A DNA stretch of 64,000 nucleotides from Pseudogracilibacillus sp037892545 (lineage in GTDB: Bacteria; Bacillota; Bacilli; Bacillales; Amphibacillaceae). The translations under genes were made by a program, and so were the position numbers. Positions 34,284-44,254 of this stretch are shown one piece after another. Every line of letters begins with the position of its first letter. Position 1 is the stretch's first letter. The notes below the pieces were generated by a model, which ran no database searches, was not told where the DNA came from, and saw only the letters and a program-made list of their open reading frames with translations. Where the stretch lies: contig NZ_JBBKBG010000006.1 of NCBI RefSeq assembly GCF_037892545.1, positions 1 through 64,000 on the forward strand. Reading direction: 5' to 3'.

Positions 34284-35171
34284 TCAAAACGTCTTTCTGA
34301 AAAAACGTTCAATCGCATCTGCCGCTTCTACGCTCTCCTGAAGATATGGATCCCGGAAACAAAATGTGTGCCCTAGTTTTTCTTCCCTATCAGTCAGTTC
34401 ACATGGAATATTGTGCTCAGAAAGTAATTTTTCTAATTTATGTGCGTCTTTTCTTAAAAAATCCCCTTTAGCAGTCAATATATATACAGGAGGATAGTTT
34501 TCAGGCACTAAAACATCTGGAAAATAGAGGGCATACTTTTTCTTCCCATAGTCGTCCCCTAAAAACTCACGGTAAGTTGGGGCCACAAGGTAACCCATGG
34601 GATTCATTGATCCAATGGAAGGCGAAATAACGGCAAGAGCTTTAAACTGCTTAAATGGAAATGCCTTTACTGCATACGCATCCAACAGTTCCTCACTATT
34701 TACTATATTCGCAACCATCAACGTCAACGTAGCCCCAGCACTGTCACCGTAAAGATAAATATGGTCTTTATTTCCATTATAATCGCTAATATTGTTGTAT
34801 ACCCAGTGAATTGCTGCAAACAGATCAGAAATCATATCTTTAAAACGTACTTTCCCATCAATAAGTGAGTAATTTACACTTGCAACAATAAACCCACGTT
34901 TTGCCATGTATTTATTAAATATCCTGTTCACTTCTTTCGATCCGCATATAAATCCACCACCATGAATGTTGATAATGACATTCAGTTTCTCAGTATTGTT
35001 TTCTGGATAATAAATATCAAGAAGATGACTTTCTTTTCCATCATCTATGTATGGTATATCGATAATTTCCTTCACACCATGCACGTCCGCCTGTCCGGCG
35101 ATATGCTCCTTCGTCTTCTCATCTATTTTCTTAGCCAATTTCTGTAAATATGCCAAATGTAATCTTCCCAT
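34284..35171 (-). CDS. Alpha/beta hydrolase (HSL-type esterase)
   Basis: A 295-residue esterase or lipase. The oxyanion motif is INIHGGGFICGS, the nucleophile elbow YLYGDSAGATLTL, the acid probably Asp in LTAKGDFLRKDAH, and the base His in GHTFCF. It lacks a signal peptide and so is cytoplasmic. The order of motifs marks the hormone-sensitive-lipase family. GAAGGAAG precedes the start. Confidence 0.85.
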   Translation of the reverse strand: MGRLHLAYLQKLAKKIDEKTKEHIAGQADVHGVKEIIDIPYIDDGKESHLLDIYYPENNTEKLNVIINIHGGGFICGSKEVNRIFNKYMAKRGFIVASVNYSLIDGKVRFKDMISDLFAAIHWVYNNISDYNGNKDHIYLYGDSAGATLTLMVANIVNSEELLDAYAVKAFPFKQFKALAVISPSIGSMNPMGYLVAPTYREFLGDDYGKKKYALYFPDVLVPENYPPVYILTAKGDFLRKDAHKLEKLLSEHNIPCELTDREEKLGHTFCFRDPYLQESVEAADAIERFFRKTF

Positions 35172-35365
35172 AAATTAATTTCTTCCTTCCTGTTTACATA
35201 TTTCGTTTAGAAGTGTTTTGCTTAATCAGATATGAACCTTCAACCAAGTCGGGAATTTTTTCAATAACTTCATTATAAATAGCATCCTATTTTTGAGTGG
35301 ACTCTATAGTGATGGAAGATACTTCTTCAGTCCTTAAGTTATTACCATTATAAGGAGTAATTCGC

Positions 35366-36187
35366 TTATTTTTCTTCCACTAATATCATTATTTTTGTTA
35401 CGTAATTATTTTCCCCACCAGCGCTTGCTCCATCAATGACATATTCCTCAAAACTATCCCCACAAATACGATACCCTTCTGTATGTAAATAAGTTTTCAT
35501 TTTTTTATAGGTTTCGTGAATCGTCACATAACTTCCTTTATGATAGCCAACTACATATTTCCCGGCTTTTTTAATAAAAAGATTTGGTAAATCTGATCGG
35601 TCCACACGCATATAAGCATGCGAATAATTCAAATAATCTTCGTTTTCTACCTGTTCTTGACGAATCAACCCTCCGATAGGATAACCAGTATCAAGTTCTT
35701 CCTCTTTTGTATATTTAATAAACGACATAATGGAGCTTGAAAATTCTTTATCCGAACAGTTTAACGTACTTTCACTTAACACAAAGTATTCTATTCCCAT
35801 TTTTTCTATTGAAAAGCAATCAAAATTAAATTGTAATGCTTCAGCAATATGCTTTTTCTTGTTTTGTATCATTTGCTGTGTACGTTTCATGTTTTCAATT
35901 TTCTTTTCCATCATTGCTTCTTTTTCCGTTAATAATGCGATCGTTTCCTCCGGGGTTTGAAAATGTAAAAAATCTTTAATTTCTGCTAAAGACATCCCAA
36001 TTTCTTTTAGCATTTCAATCACGCTAAAAATCTCTGCTTGTTGAACAGAATAATAGCGATATCCATTTTCGTTTTTATATGCCGGATTCAAAAGACCAAT
36101 ATCATCATAATGAAAAAGTGTTTGCTTTTTTACACCACACAAGTATGCAAATTCTCCTGTCGAAAAAAGCTTTTGTGTAGATCCCAT
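35366..36187 (-). CDS. MerR-family regulator with effector domain, BmrR-like
   Basis: A 273-residue activator. The N-terminal MerR domain (FSTGEFAYLCGVKKQTLFHYDDIGLLNP...GYRYYSVQQ) is followed by a coiled-coil linker (about residues 80-115) and a GyrI-like drug-binding domain. It is transcribed away from the MATE pump gene. The promoter between them has the 19-bp spacer of MerR-controlled promoters, so it probably activates the pump on binding a lipophilic cation. Confidence 0.88.
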   Translation of the reverse strand: MGSTQKLFSTGEFAYLCGVKKQTLFHYDDIGLLNPAYKNENGYRYYSVQQAEIFSVIEMLKEIGMSLAEIKDFLHFQTPEETIALLTEKEAMMEKKIENMKRTQQMIQNKKKHIAEALQFNFDCFSIEKMGIEYFVLSESTLNCSDKEFSSSIMSFIKYTKEEELDTGYPIGGLIRQEQVENEDYLNYSHAYMRVDRSDLPNLFIKKAGKYVVGYHKGSYVTIHETYKKMKTYLHTEGYRICGDSFEEYVIDGASAGGENNYVTKIMILVEEK

Positions 36188-36205
36188 TTCATCACTCCTT
36201 TCTTC

Positions 36206-36236
36206 TTGACTATACGGTAACCATATACTTTATCAT
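36206..36236 (+). promoter_or_regulatory. MerR-type promoter (19-bp spacer) for the MATE gene
   Basis: TTGACT (36206-36211) and TATCAT (36231-36236) are separated by 19 bases containing the dyad TATACGGTAACCATATA. The overlong spacer and central dyad are diagnostic of MerR-family promoters, in which the regulator untwists DNA to permit transcription. Confidence 0.8.
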
Positions 36237-36306
36237 AACATAGAAAAGAAAAATCTTTAAAACAGTACGAAATTCAAAGAAATTTAAAATTTAGGTGGTA
36301 TTTTTT

Positions 36307-37665
36307 ATGGAAAACAATCTTTCAATGATGCAAACAATGGAACCTAGAAAATTATTTACAAAGTATTTAATTCCGTCTTTATTAGGAAATGTATTGATGG
36401 CAATTAATATCTTAATTGATGGATTATTCGTCAGTCATGGTGTTGGAGAACAGGGACTAGCGGGTGTAAACATAGCAGTGCCGATTTATACACTGATTAC
36501 TTCTGTTTCTTTATGGATAGGCATGGGAGGTGCTACGTTATATTCCATTGCACATGGTCAAAACAATCAACACCGTGCGAAAGAAATATTTACACATTCC
36601 ATAGTGTTAGCGATGGTGACCACTGGATTGATTATTGCTTTTTGTTTATTATTCGAGGAACCACTTGCTTATTTATTTGGAGCAAATGACTCGATTATTT
36701 CATATGTCGAAGATTATCTTCACATTATTCTTTTGTTTGGTATGATATTTGTTCTTGAAAATATTTTAAGTATTTTCATCCGAAACGACGGAAATCCAAC
36801 ACTTGCAATGACAGGATTAATCGTAGCAGCTGTTGTGAATATTATGTTAGATTATCTTTTCATTTTTACATTCCAATGGGGAGTAAAAGGAGCTGCTTAT
36901 GCAACGGTCATCGGGACTTTTACAGGTTTATGTGTTTTACTTACGCACTTTTTAACAAAGAAAAAGCAATTGGGTTTTGTAAAAACGAACATGGAGTTTT
37001 CCCTCCTTGGTCAAATTTTTTCCATTGGTTTTCCGAGTTTTATTGTTCAAGGATCGGCTGCAGTGATGGTGATAGCATTCAATATAACCTTTAGTTATTT
37101 TGTTGGAGAAACAGGGGTTGTAGCGTATGCAGTTGTCAATTATATGCATACTGTTTTTCTTATGCTGTTTATCGGGATAGGAGCAGCTTTGCAACCTATT
37201 ACAAGTTATCATTATGGTGCTAAACTTTATCAGCGGATGAAACAATTCATTTGGATTGCGATCATCACAGCATTTGGTATTGGAGCAACTGCATTTATGA
37301 TGGGAGTTTTGGGGAAAAGTACGATGATTGACTTATTCGGAATTGATATTCCAGAAGTCATTGATTATACAAAAATTGGGATTGTCTACTTTTTCGCAGG
37401 GTATTTGTTTTTAGGAATCAACATGGTTTTTGTAGAATTTTATCAATCGATTGGAAGAATTCGCATCGCCACGTCGATTGTCTTAAGTCGTAGCCTTATT
37501 TTATTCATCCCATTGCTTTGGATCTTACCTAATTTCTTCGGTCGAAATGCAATTTGGCTGGTCTTTCCTGTATCTGAAGGATTAACGGTTTTATTTACTT
37601 TTCTATTGTTAAAATTCAATTGGATGGAACTTGTTCCTTCAGTAAAAATAAATGCTGCTAAATAA
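36307..37665 (+). CDS. MATE-family multidrug efflux pump
   Basis: A 452-residue protein with twelve membrane segments in two repeats. MQTMEPRKLFTKYLIPSLLGNVLMAINILIDGLFVSHGVGEQGLAGVNIAVPIY is the usual MATE start, mirrored by SIGFPSFIVQGSAAVMVIAFN in the second half. Such pumps export drugs in exchange for Na+ or H+. AGGTGG lies nine bases before the ATG. Control by the divergent MerR protein is likely. Confidence 0.88.
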   Translation: MENNLSMMQTMEPRKLFTKYLIPSLLGNVLMAINILIDGLFVSHGVGEQGLAGVNIAVPIYTLITSVSLWIGMGGATLYSIAHGQNNQHRAKEIFTHSIVLAMVTTGLIIAFCLLFEEPLAYLFGANDSIISYVEDYLHIILLFGMIFVLENILSIFIRNDGNPTLAMTGLIVAAVVNIMLDYLFIFTFQWGVKGAAYATVIGTFTGLCVLLTHFLTKKKQLGFVKTNMEFSLLGQIFSIGFPSFIVQGSAAVMVIAFNITFSYFVGETGVVAYAVVNYMHTVFLMLFIGIGAALQPITSYHYGAKLYQRMKQFIWIAIITAFGIGATAFMMGVLGKSTMIDLFGIDIPEVIDYTKIGIVYFFAGYLFLGINMVFVEFYQSIGRIRIATSIVLSRSLILFIPLLWILPNFFGRNAIWLVFPVSEGLTVLFTFLLLKFNWMELVPSVKINAAK

Positions 37666-38256
37666 AGAAGAGAAAAGAAAGAGAGGATAATCAGAAGATA
37701 TTTTCCTATATATTTACTTCTTTACATAGATGTGTGTGGAAGTATAAAGCAATTAGTATTTTAATATAGGGATGAATTTTTTGGAAAACATGTACCAATA
37801 AAAATATAGGCTGTTAGTGGAAAAAAGATATGCTCCCTTTAAAGTAGACAGATTAAAAAACAAAAAATCTGATTTGCTTTAAGGGACTTTTTTTATGAGC
37901 TGTTATTCGTATTTTTTGAATGTAAATATGAAGTGAATCGATTTACATATATCAAATGGCAAAGATGAAAAAATCGATGCTTAAAATTATTGACAATTAT
38001 GATTCAAGTATAAGCCTCACATATTTTACACAAAATTAAAAATATTATGACGCTATTTGAACGAGTTTAGAAGCTAGTGTAATTAGTGAATATTGAATGA
38101 TGATGAACCAAACCACCATAGCATTATGTTGAATCAATTCATATACATCATGAACATAGCTCGTCAATTTTACCTTCTTTTTACATCTAATTAACATCTA
38201 TTTAAACTTTCGCTGATACGATAAATATAGTTTAAAAAATAAGAGGAGGGACATTT
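37666..38256. other. Long intergenic region with one strong hairpin
   Basis: No gene seen. A hairpin at 37833-37886 (arms CTCCCTTTAAAGTAGACAGA and TCTGATTTGCTTTAAGGGA, followed by a T-run) may be a terminator; CTCCCTTTAAAGTAGACAG also resembles IS3-type ends, so it could be a small IS relic. The last 60 bases hold the leader and GGAGGG of the ECF operon. No riboswitch fold was recognised. Confidence 0.45.
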
Positions 38257-39147
38257 GTGTTAGAAAATTCAGAACTAAAAACAGCATATACGCAATCGCA
38301 GAAGATGATGATTTTTATTCTAGCAATGTCACTTAATGGACTTGCAAGTTTATTTACAGAATTATTGCCGGAATTTGAAATAGGGCCAATTGATTTCTCT
38401 ATTTCATATATGGCCTTTGTACCAATTATTCTCGTCATTTTATTTCATCCATTATATGCTGCTTTAGGTGCATCCATTGGAGCAATTATATTTGGAGATT
38501 TATTACTAGGAGATTTTGGTGGTTTAGGTGAAGTAGAAGGATTCCTACAAATTACATTAGCAATGTATATCGCTGGATTGCTTGTGCGAGATCCGACGAA
38601 TAAAGTGCAAATTTCAATTGCGGCGCTTGTCGGGGTTGCTATTGACCAAATTTTAGGTGCCATTGTTGATATTGGGAAAGTATGGTATGGGATAGAAGAA
38701 TTAGAAGCTGTACCTGGGTTACCTGAAAGTATCGTCATCATGGAGGCATTTGATTTCGTAAATAACATGATTATCTCTGGTGTTTTATTCGGATTAATCC
38801 CTGCAATTTATTTAATACCAAAATTATATGGAAAAATTGAACCGTTAATGGGAATGAATCCACGTGACAAAAACGAAAAGTCAACGATCACTGAATATAT
38901 TTCGGCGCGATTAATCCTCATTACTATTTTCTTTGGTTTTGTTGGTCTAGTAACAGAATTTATAGCGGAAATGGACATCAACTTTGCATTTTGGAAACCA
39001 GGTTTCATAGACCAATTTGGTGATGATTTTATCTGGTTACTTGTATCTGCTATAGCAATTATTGCTTTAATCGTTATGTTTATCTTAGGAAAGTTAATCA
39101 ATAAAACAAAAAAAGTAAAAAAGGATAATGAAAAATGGTCAGCTTAA
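38257..39147 (+). CDS. ECF transporter S component, large type
   Basis: A 296-residue membrane protein with about eight hydrophobic segments. FILAMSLNGLASLFTELLPEFEIGPIDFSISYMAFVPIILVILFHPLYAALGA matches large S-like components encoded with ECF ATPases in Bacillales. It should bind the vitamin or other micronutrient imported by the complex; the ligand is unknown. GTG start with GGAGGG. Overlaps the ATPase gene by 13 bases. Confidence 0.75.
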   Translation: MLENSELKTAYTQSQKMMIFILAMSLNGLASLFTELLPEFEIGPIDFSISYMAFVPIILVILFHPLYAALGASIGAIIFGDLLLGDFGGLGEVEGFLQITLAMYIAGLLVRDPTNKVQISIAALVGVAIDQILGAIVDIGKVWYGIEELEAVPGLPESIVIMEAFDFVNNMIISGVLFGLIPAIYLIPKLYGKIEPLMGMNPRDKNEKSTITEYISARLILITIFFGFVGLVTEFIAEMDINFAFWKPGFIDQFGDDFIWLLVSAIAIIALIVMFILGKLINKTKKVKKDNEKWSA

Positions 39148-40853
39148 ATCAACCAATTGTAGAAATAAAAGATGTTTACTACCAATATCCTGGTGCGAAA
39201 CAGCCAGTATTAAATGGAGCTAATTTAAATATTGAACAAGGAGAATTCCTTGCCATTATTGGCGGAAATGGTAGTGGTAAATCAACTATTTGTAAAACAA
39301 TTAATGGATTAATTCCACATTATTTCTCAGGAAATTATGATGGAGAAGTGACTGTTAAAGGAAAGTCTGTTAAAGATCAAGCTGTTGCAACATTAAGTCA
39401 TCATGTAGGTTATGTTTATCAAGATTTTCAAAATCAATTAATGAAGTTAACGGTTTTAGAGGATGTCTCCTTTAGCCCACTTAATTTCGGATATAAAGAT
39501 TATAAAGAAAAAGCTCAGCAGGCATTAGAACTACTTGGCATAACGCATTTGCAGGATAAAACCATTTGGGAGTTAAGTGGTGGAGAAAAGCATTTAACAG
39601 CACTTGCAGGTGCACTTGCTCTTAATCCAGAGATATTAATTGTTGACGAGCCAGTTGCCCAACTTGATCCGCAACATGCTACTGAATTATATGATAAATT
39701 AAAATTTTTAAATGATGAATTAGGAAAAACGATTATTACAATTGAACATCATACGGAATTTATTGCGAATTACTGTAAACAAATCGCACTAATTGAAAAT
39801 GGGAAGGTAATGTGGCACGAGGATGTAAAAAAAGGTTTATACAATATTACAAAACTTCAAGAAACACATATTTATCCACCGCAAGTAACTCAAGCAGCTA
39901 TGCAGTTGGATAGTTTTGCATCTAATGATGATATGCCTATTACAGTAGAGGAAGCAGTCGATTATTTTAAAGATTATTATTTTTTACCAGATTCAAGTCG
40001 TTATAAACCAAACTTACAGATAACGAACTCCGCAACCGTGTCTGTATCAAATCTTCAGCATGAAGTGAAATTATTGAACAAAGAAAGAAGAAGAGTGTTA
40101 GATATCGATGAAATAATCGTAAATGAAGGCGATAAAATTGCTATCGTTGGAAATAATGGTGCAGGAAAAACGACATTAATGAAAAGCCTTGCCGGGATTA
40201 TTAAACCGAAGCAAGGGGAGATTATGGTGAATGGTATTGACGTATTAAAAACACCAGTTGAAAAACTTTCTAGCCATATTTCCTATATTTATCAAAACCC
40301 TGAAGAAATGTTCATTCAGGATACGATTGAAAATGATATTTCTTTCTTTGGAGATGTACGAAATATGAACCAGGATGATCTGTATGAACATATAGCAGAA
40401 TCCTTAAACATGAAAAATTTACTTCCACTTGATGGTAGATTACTAAGTGGAGGACAGCAAAGAAGATCTTCTGTTGCCATTGGTCTAGGTATGTTACCAA
40501 CAGTTATGATGCTCGATGAACCGACGGCTAGTCTTGATATTGGTAATAGGAAACAATTAGTTGATATTTTACATTCGATTCGTGACAAGGTAAAAACCGT
40601 ACTAATTGCAACACACGATATGCAGCTTGTTGCGGAGTGGGCAACGAGAGTCATCGTGATGGAACATGGGAAGGTGATTTTTGACGGTACACCAAAGGTT
40701 TTATTTGATAACGTTGAAATATGGAAACAAGCTGGACTTAAACTTCCACAGATTGCGGAATTAAGCCTCGCTTTAAATATCCACCCTGCATTATCGGTAG
40801 ATGAATTTGTTGGGAGAATAAAGGAGGCCCAAGTCAATGGATTTAACGGCTAA
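39135..40853 (+). CDS. ECF transporter double ATPase (A-A' fused)
   Basis: A 572-residue protein with two ABC domains in one chain. Domain 1 has Walker A GGNGSGKSTICK, signature LSGGEKHLTALAGAL and Walker B ILIVDEPVAQLDP. Domain 2 has GNNGAGKTTLMKSL, LSGGQQRRSSVAIGL and VMMLDEPTASLD. It energises the ECF complex and replaces separate EcfA1 and EcfA2. Overlaps the genes on both sides, so all three subunits are translationally linked. Confidence 0.9.
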   Translation: MVSLNQPIVEIKDVYYQYPGAKQPVLNGANLNIEQGEFLAIIGGNGSGKSTICKTINGLIPHYFSGNYDGEVTVKGKSVKDQAVATLSHHVGYVYQDFQNQLMKLTVLEDVSFSPLNFGYKDYKEKAQQALELLGITHLQDKTIWELSGGEKHLTALAGALALNPEILIVDEPVAQLDPQHATELYDKLKFLNDELGKTIITIEHHTEFIANYCKQIALIENGKVMWHEDVKKGLYNITKLQETHIYPPQVTQAAMQLDSFASNDDMPITVEEAVDYFKDYYFLPDSSRYKPNLQITNSATVSVSNLQHEVKLLNKERRRVLDIDEIIVNEGDKIAIVGNNGAGKTTLMKSLAGIIKPKQGEIMVNGIDVLKTPVEKLSSHISYIYQNPEEMFIQDTIENDISFFGDVRNMNQDDLYEHIAESLNMKNLLPLDGRLLSGGQQRRSSVAIGLGMLPTVMMLDEPTASLDIGNRKQLVDILHSIRDKVKTVLIATHDMQLVAEWATRVIVMEHGKVIFDGTPKVLFDNVEIWKQAGLKLPQIAELSLALNIHPALSVDEFVGRIKEAQVNGFNG

Positions 40854-41664
40854 AATAAAAGATGTACTTAATGTAGAAACCATTAAACTTGAGTTAATAA
40901 AAACTGCCTTTGGTAAGCCGGATGTATATTTTTCCAAAATTGACGCAAGATTATTAATCTTTTGGTATTTAATTATTAGTCTTTTACCATGGTTTACATT
41001 TAATAATACGATTCTAATTACTATTATTATCTATACAACATTTCTTGCGATTATTTCACGAGTGAGTCCGTTAATTCTAACATTACTCTTTATCGGTATC
41101 ATTACAGAACTATTTACAATTTTTGTCGTTACAACTTTTTTTGCAGGGGTTAATCTTGATGCAATTTTGCCAATTCTTACATTATCAATGAAAATATTTA
41201 TCATGTCCATTGCAAGTGTTTCTGTGTTTGCAAGTATGAGCCCAGAAAAGTTAAGTGACGGTTTATTAAGTTTAGGGCTACCAGCGCAATTTAGTTTTGC
41301 GGTGTCTTATGCATTCCGTATGCTTCCAATCCTATTAGATGAGTATCATCAAATCTTTCAATCTTATAGATTACGCGGACTGACACCTGAAAAACATGGG
41401 TTTTTAAAATGGCGTCTCATTTATTATTATATCAAAGTAATTATTCAATCATTTTATCCGTTAATGCTTAATGTTGCCAAAAGGACACGATTGACAGTAG
41501 AAGCGTTAGAAGTACGAGGATTTTCGTATTCGCTTCATAATCCAGAAGCGAAAAAACAAAAGTTGTCCTATTTAAAATTTAAAAAGCAAGATTATCTATT
41601 CATCATTTCACAAACGATTATTATTCTACTTATTCTATGGTTTGGTGCGACATTTCCATCTTAG
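40837..41664 (+). CDS. ECF transporter T component
   Basis: A 275-residue transmembrane coupling protein. MSPEKLSDGLLSLGLPAQFSFAVSYAFRMLPILLDEYHQIFQSYRLRG and EALEVRGFSY contain the two Ala-Arg-Gly-like coupling motifs (here RLRG and EVRG) that contact the ATPases. It completes a self-contained ECF importer. Confidence 0.87.
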   Translation: MDLTAKIKDVLNVETIKLELIKTAFGKPDVYFSKIDARLLIFWYLIISLLPWFTFNNTILITIIIYTTFLAIISRVSPLILTLLFIGIITELFTIFVVTTFFAGVNLDAILPILTLSMKIFIMSIASVSVFASMSPEKLSDGLLSLGLPAQFSFAVSYAFRMLPILLDEYHQIFQSYRLRGLTPEKHGFLKWRLIYYYIKVIIQSFYPLMLNVAKRTRLTVEALEVRGFSYSLHNPEAKKQKLSYLKFKKQDYLFIISQTIIILLILWFGATFPS

Positions 41665-41694
41665 GAAATGACTATATATAAAAGGAGAATGTAT

Positions 41695-42453
41695 ATGCAT
41701 ATTGACTTTCATACACATGCGAATTTATCAAAAAAAATTAATGTTTCTCTGGAAGATTTTAAAACGAAAATGCAAGAGGCAAAAGCAAGCGGGCTTACAG
41801 CAATAGCAATCACGGAACATTTTAACGCTACAAATATTATAAATTTATATGAAACGCTAAGTGAAAATTATTCTTATGAAAAAGATTATTATATGATTGA
41901 GGGAATGAAGGTGTTTTGCGGTTTAGAAGTGGATGTAAAAGAAAATGGCCATTTCTTGGTCATCGGGTCTCGAGACGATATCTTGACCATTGCATATCTT
42001 CTTCTTCCTTATCATGATGAAGATAATTTTATTCCTGTAAAAGATTTGATTAACATCCTTTCAGACTTTAATGTTTTAAAAATTGGTGCTCATCCTTTAC
42101 GAAAATCAACCCCATGGCATCACCATGAAACATCTGTTTTAGAGCAGTTTGATGCATATGATTTAAATGGAAAGGATCTTTTCACGGATGGGCGAGAAAT
42201 GGAAAATAAGGTTCATACATTTGCTGAAAAATATGAGGTTCCAGTTGTTGGTGGTAGCGATACTCATCAGCAATTACAATATGGATCAATCGCCAATGTA
42301 TTTCCTGAATGTAATACTATCGATGAATTAAGAGAAGCGATCCAACAAAGAGATTATGAAGTAAAAGTATCTCCATGCTTAGAAGAGAAGGTTAAGGGCG
42401 CAAATCAAGTGAAAAAGTTGCTTAAGGAATTAAATGTTAAATTAAAAATATAA
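41695..42453 (+). CDS. PHP-domain metal-dependent phosphoesterase
   Basis: A 252-residue PHP protein: HIDFHTHANLS (metal His pair), ITEHFNATN, GLEVDV, GAHPLRKSTP and VGGSDTHQ. The family hydrolyses phosphoesters such as histidinol phosphate or short nucleotides. GGAGA seven bases upstream sets the ATG at 41695. It follows the ECF genes by 30 bases and is probably co-transcribed, perhaps processing the imported compound. Confidence 0.82.
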   Translation: MHIDFHTHANLSKKINVSLEDFKTKMQEAKASGLTAIAITEHFNATNIINLYETLSENYSYEKDYYMIEGMKVFCGLEVDVKENGHFLVIGSRDDILTIAYLLLPYHDEDNFIPVKDLINILSDFNVLKIGAHPLRKSTPWHHHETSVLEQFDAYDLNGKDLFTDGREMENKVHTFAEKYEVPVVGGSDTHQQLQYGSIANVFPECNTIDELREAIQQRDYEVKVSPCLEEKVKGANQVKKLLKELNVKLKI

Positions 42454-42484
42454 ATGATTAATCGGATCATCTTATATTAGAAAC

Positions 42485-42536
42485 ATAAACGCATGAAAGG
42501 AAGTTGAAAAACTTTTAATTCATGCGTTTATTATTT
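42485..42536. terminator. Terminator after the PHP gene
   Basis: ATAAACGCATGAA and TTCATGCGTTTAT form a perfect 13-bp stem enclosing a second small hairpin AAGTTGAAAAACTT. A- and T-rich flanks allow use from both sides between convergent genes. Confidence 0.75.
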
Positions 42537-42596
42537 ATGAAAGAATTTACGATAAGGAATAAATAGAAATGGTGGGGAAAACATCACCTATATTGA

Positions 42597-43157
42597 TTAA
42601 GCCCACATAGAATCTATGTCAATATCCTTTCGTTTATGTGTTGTTGCCTCAAACATTTTCATTTCTTTAAATCCGAATATACTTGCAATGATGAGTGCTG
42701 GAAATGCAACAATGCGCTTATTATAAATCGCTACATTACTATTATAATTCCGTCTTGCCGCGGATAACTTATCTTCAATTGCAATGATTGCTTGTTGTGT
42801 TTTACGAAATGCATCATTAAATTTTGGATCAGGATAATTCTCCATCGTTGCCATTAAACTAGGCATTGCCGCTTCAATTTGCATCCCTGCTTCTACTTTC
42901 TCATTCACAGAATTCGCTTGCGAAAAGGCACTTCTCATATTGGTCACTTTCGTTACAAGGTCCATCTCTCTTTTCGACTCTTCTTTTGCAGTGGAAATTA
43001 CTTTTGTTAACATATCAAAACGTTCTTCTACATATGTTTCAATTCCTCCAAAAGCTTCGTCTACATTCACTGCTGCATGTTTTATTTTATTAAATGTGGA
43101 AATAGTATAAAGTACTATGAGTATGATTAAAATACCAATTGCAATTGCATAATACAT
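42597..43157 (-). CDS. LemA-family protein
   Basis: A 186-residue protein with one N-terminal membrane helix (YYAIAIGILIILIVLYTIS) and a helical domain. It shows the family motifs VDEAFGGIETYVEERFDML, YPDPKFNDAFRKTQQAI and AARRNYNSNVAIYNKRIVAFPALIIASIFGF. Function unknown, envelope-related. ATG at 43157 with GTGAGG nine bases upstream is chosen over an in-frame GTG at 43172. Lies directly after the DUF3137 gene. Confidence 0.88.
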   Translation of the reverse strand: MYYAIAIGILIILIVLYTISTFNKIKHAAVNVDEAFGGIETYVEERFDMLTKVISTAKEESKREMDLVTKVTNMRSAFSQANSVNEKVEAGMQIEAAMPSLMATMENYPDPKFNDAFRKTQQAIIAIEDKLSAARRNYNSNVAIYNKRIVAFPALIIASIFGFKEMKMFEATTHKRKDIDIDSMWA

Positions 43158-43174
43158 AGCATATAACCTCACTT

Positions 43175-44254
43175 TTATTTTATATATAGTTTTAAATTTA
43201 AGTTTAAATCATCTATAAATCGTAATACTACATTAATATCTTTAAAATAATCATATACGGTATCGATGTTTAATTCTTTCATTATATTTAAAATGAAATG
43301 ATTCGATCTTGTATGAATTAGTACATATACTTGATTATTATAAAATGAAAAATAAGGAATAAAACGTTCCTTCTTCCTTTTCTTTGGCTTCCCTTCGATT
43401 GTATCGGATACATAATTTACGAATTCCAGTATATTTTCCATCGTATCTGTCTGCAAAATAACCCTTGCTTCAATTTGATCCGTTGAATGAACAATGAACT
43501 TTTTCATAAATTCAGGGTTTTCCAATAATACTTCTTGCATGGCATGGTGCTTATCGAATTGCTTTAGTTTTTTTCGATATTTCCTTTTCTTTAAAAGCCA
43601 ACGTGGTTTAATCATCGTAAAAGAGCGTCCAAAATCTTTATTGAACTCGACTTTGAAAAGCAAACCGGCAGCTAACATTCCTAATGGCTTTTCTATTACT
43701 TTCCCTTTTTGATGTATTTTTCGATCGTTCCGAACAATCATCTCACTAAAGGATAAATAGGTTTTAGCGTCTTCTTCTTCATCATATACATACCCTTTAA
43801 TTAAATCGTCTCCTACGCCAAAATCAGCTTTTTGTTTAAATATGTGCATCTTATTTACATCATCTAACGTTAAGGAGCCGTTTGGTTCATAGGTAAAATG
43901 TGGATTCATAAATTGTACGAGTTTTGGTATAATAAGTTTTTTCGCTTTTGCTTCTAATTTTTCCTTATATCGCATCCAATAAAGTCCAATCCATCCAGTA
44001 ATGGCAAGCGGAGCAGCTAGTATCATAAATATCGTAACATCACGAAAGACGAAATAAATGAAAAGTAATAGGAAGGGGGCTGCAATGATTCTTAGAATGA
44101 AACCTTTCATAAATTTTTTTCGATCCACTTCAAGAAGTTCTAACTCTTTTTGTAAATGTTCTTCATAGAAAGTAATAAATTCCGTTTTTTCTTTTGCAAA
44201 TAGTTCCAGACCATAAGCATTCTTTTTAATCTTTGGCGTTTGTTCGGAAAGCAT
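43175..44254 (-). CDS. DUF3137 membrane protein
   Basis: A 359-residue protein with two adjacent membrane segments (about residues 52-88, GFILRIIAAPFLLLFIYFVF and IFMILAAPLAITGWIGLYWM). The large hydrophilic C-terminal domain (HFTYEPNGSLTLDDVNKMHIF...) is typical of DUF3137. These proteins are repeatedly paired with LemA proteins, as here, pointing to a joint but unknown envelope role. Confidence 0.82.
   Translation of the reverse strand: MLSEQTPKIKKNAYGLELFAKEKTEFITFYEEHLQKELELLEVDRKKFMKGFILRIIAAPFLLLFIYFVFRDVTIFMILAAPLAITGWIGLYWMRYKEKLEAKAKKLIIPKLVQFMNPHFTYEPNGSLTLDDVNKMHIFKQKADFGVGDDLIKGYVYDEEEDAKTYLSFSEMIVRNDRKIHQKGKVIEKPLGMLAAGLLFKVEFNKDFGRSFTMIKPRWLLKKRKYRKKLKQFDKHHAMQEVLLENPEFMKKFIVHSTDQIEARVILQTDTMENILEFVNYVSDTIEGKPKKRKKERFIPYFSFYNNQVYVLIHTRSNHFILNIMKELNIDTVYDYFKDINVVLRFIDDLNLNLKLYIK

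Noticed and set aside
37900..38256. Riboswitch in front of the ECF operon
   Set aside because: No conserved TPP, FMN, cobalamin, preQ1, folate or purine core could be found in the leader.
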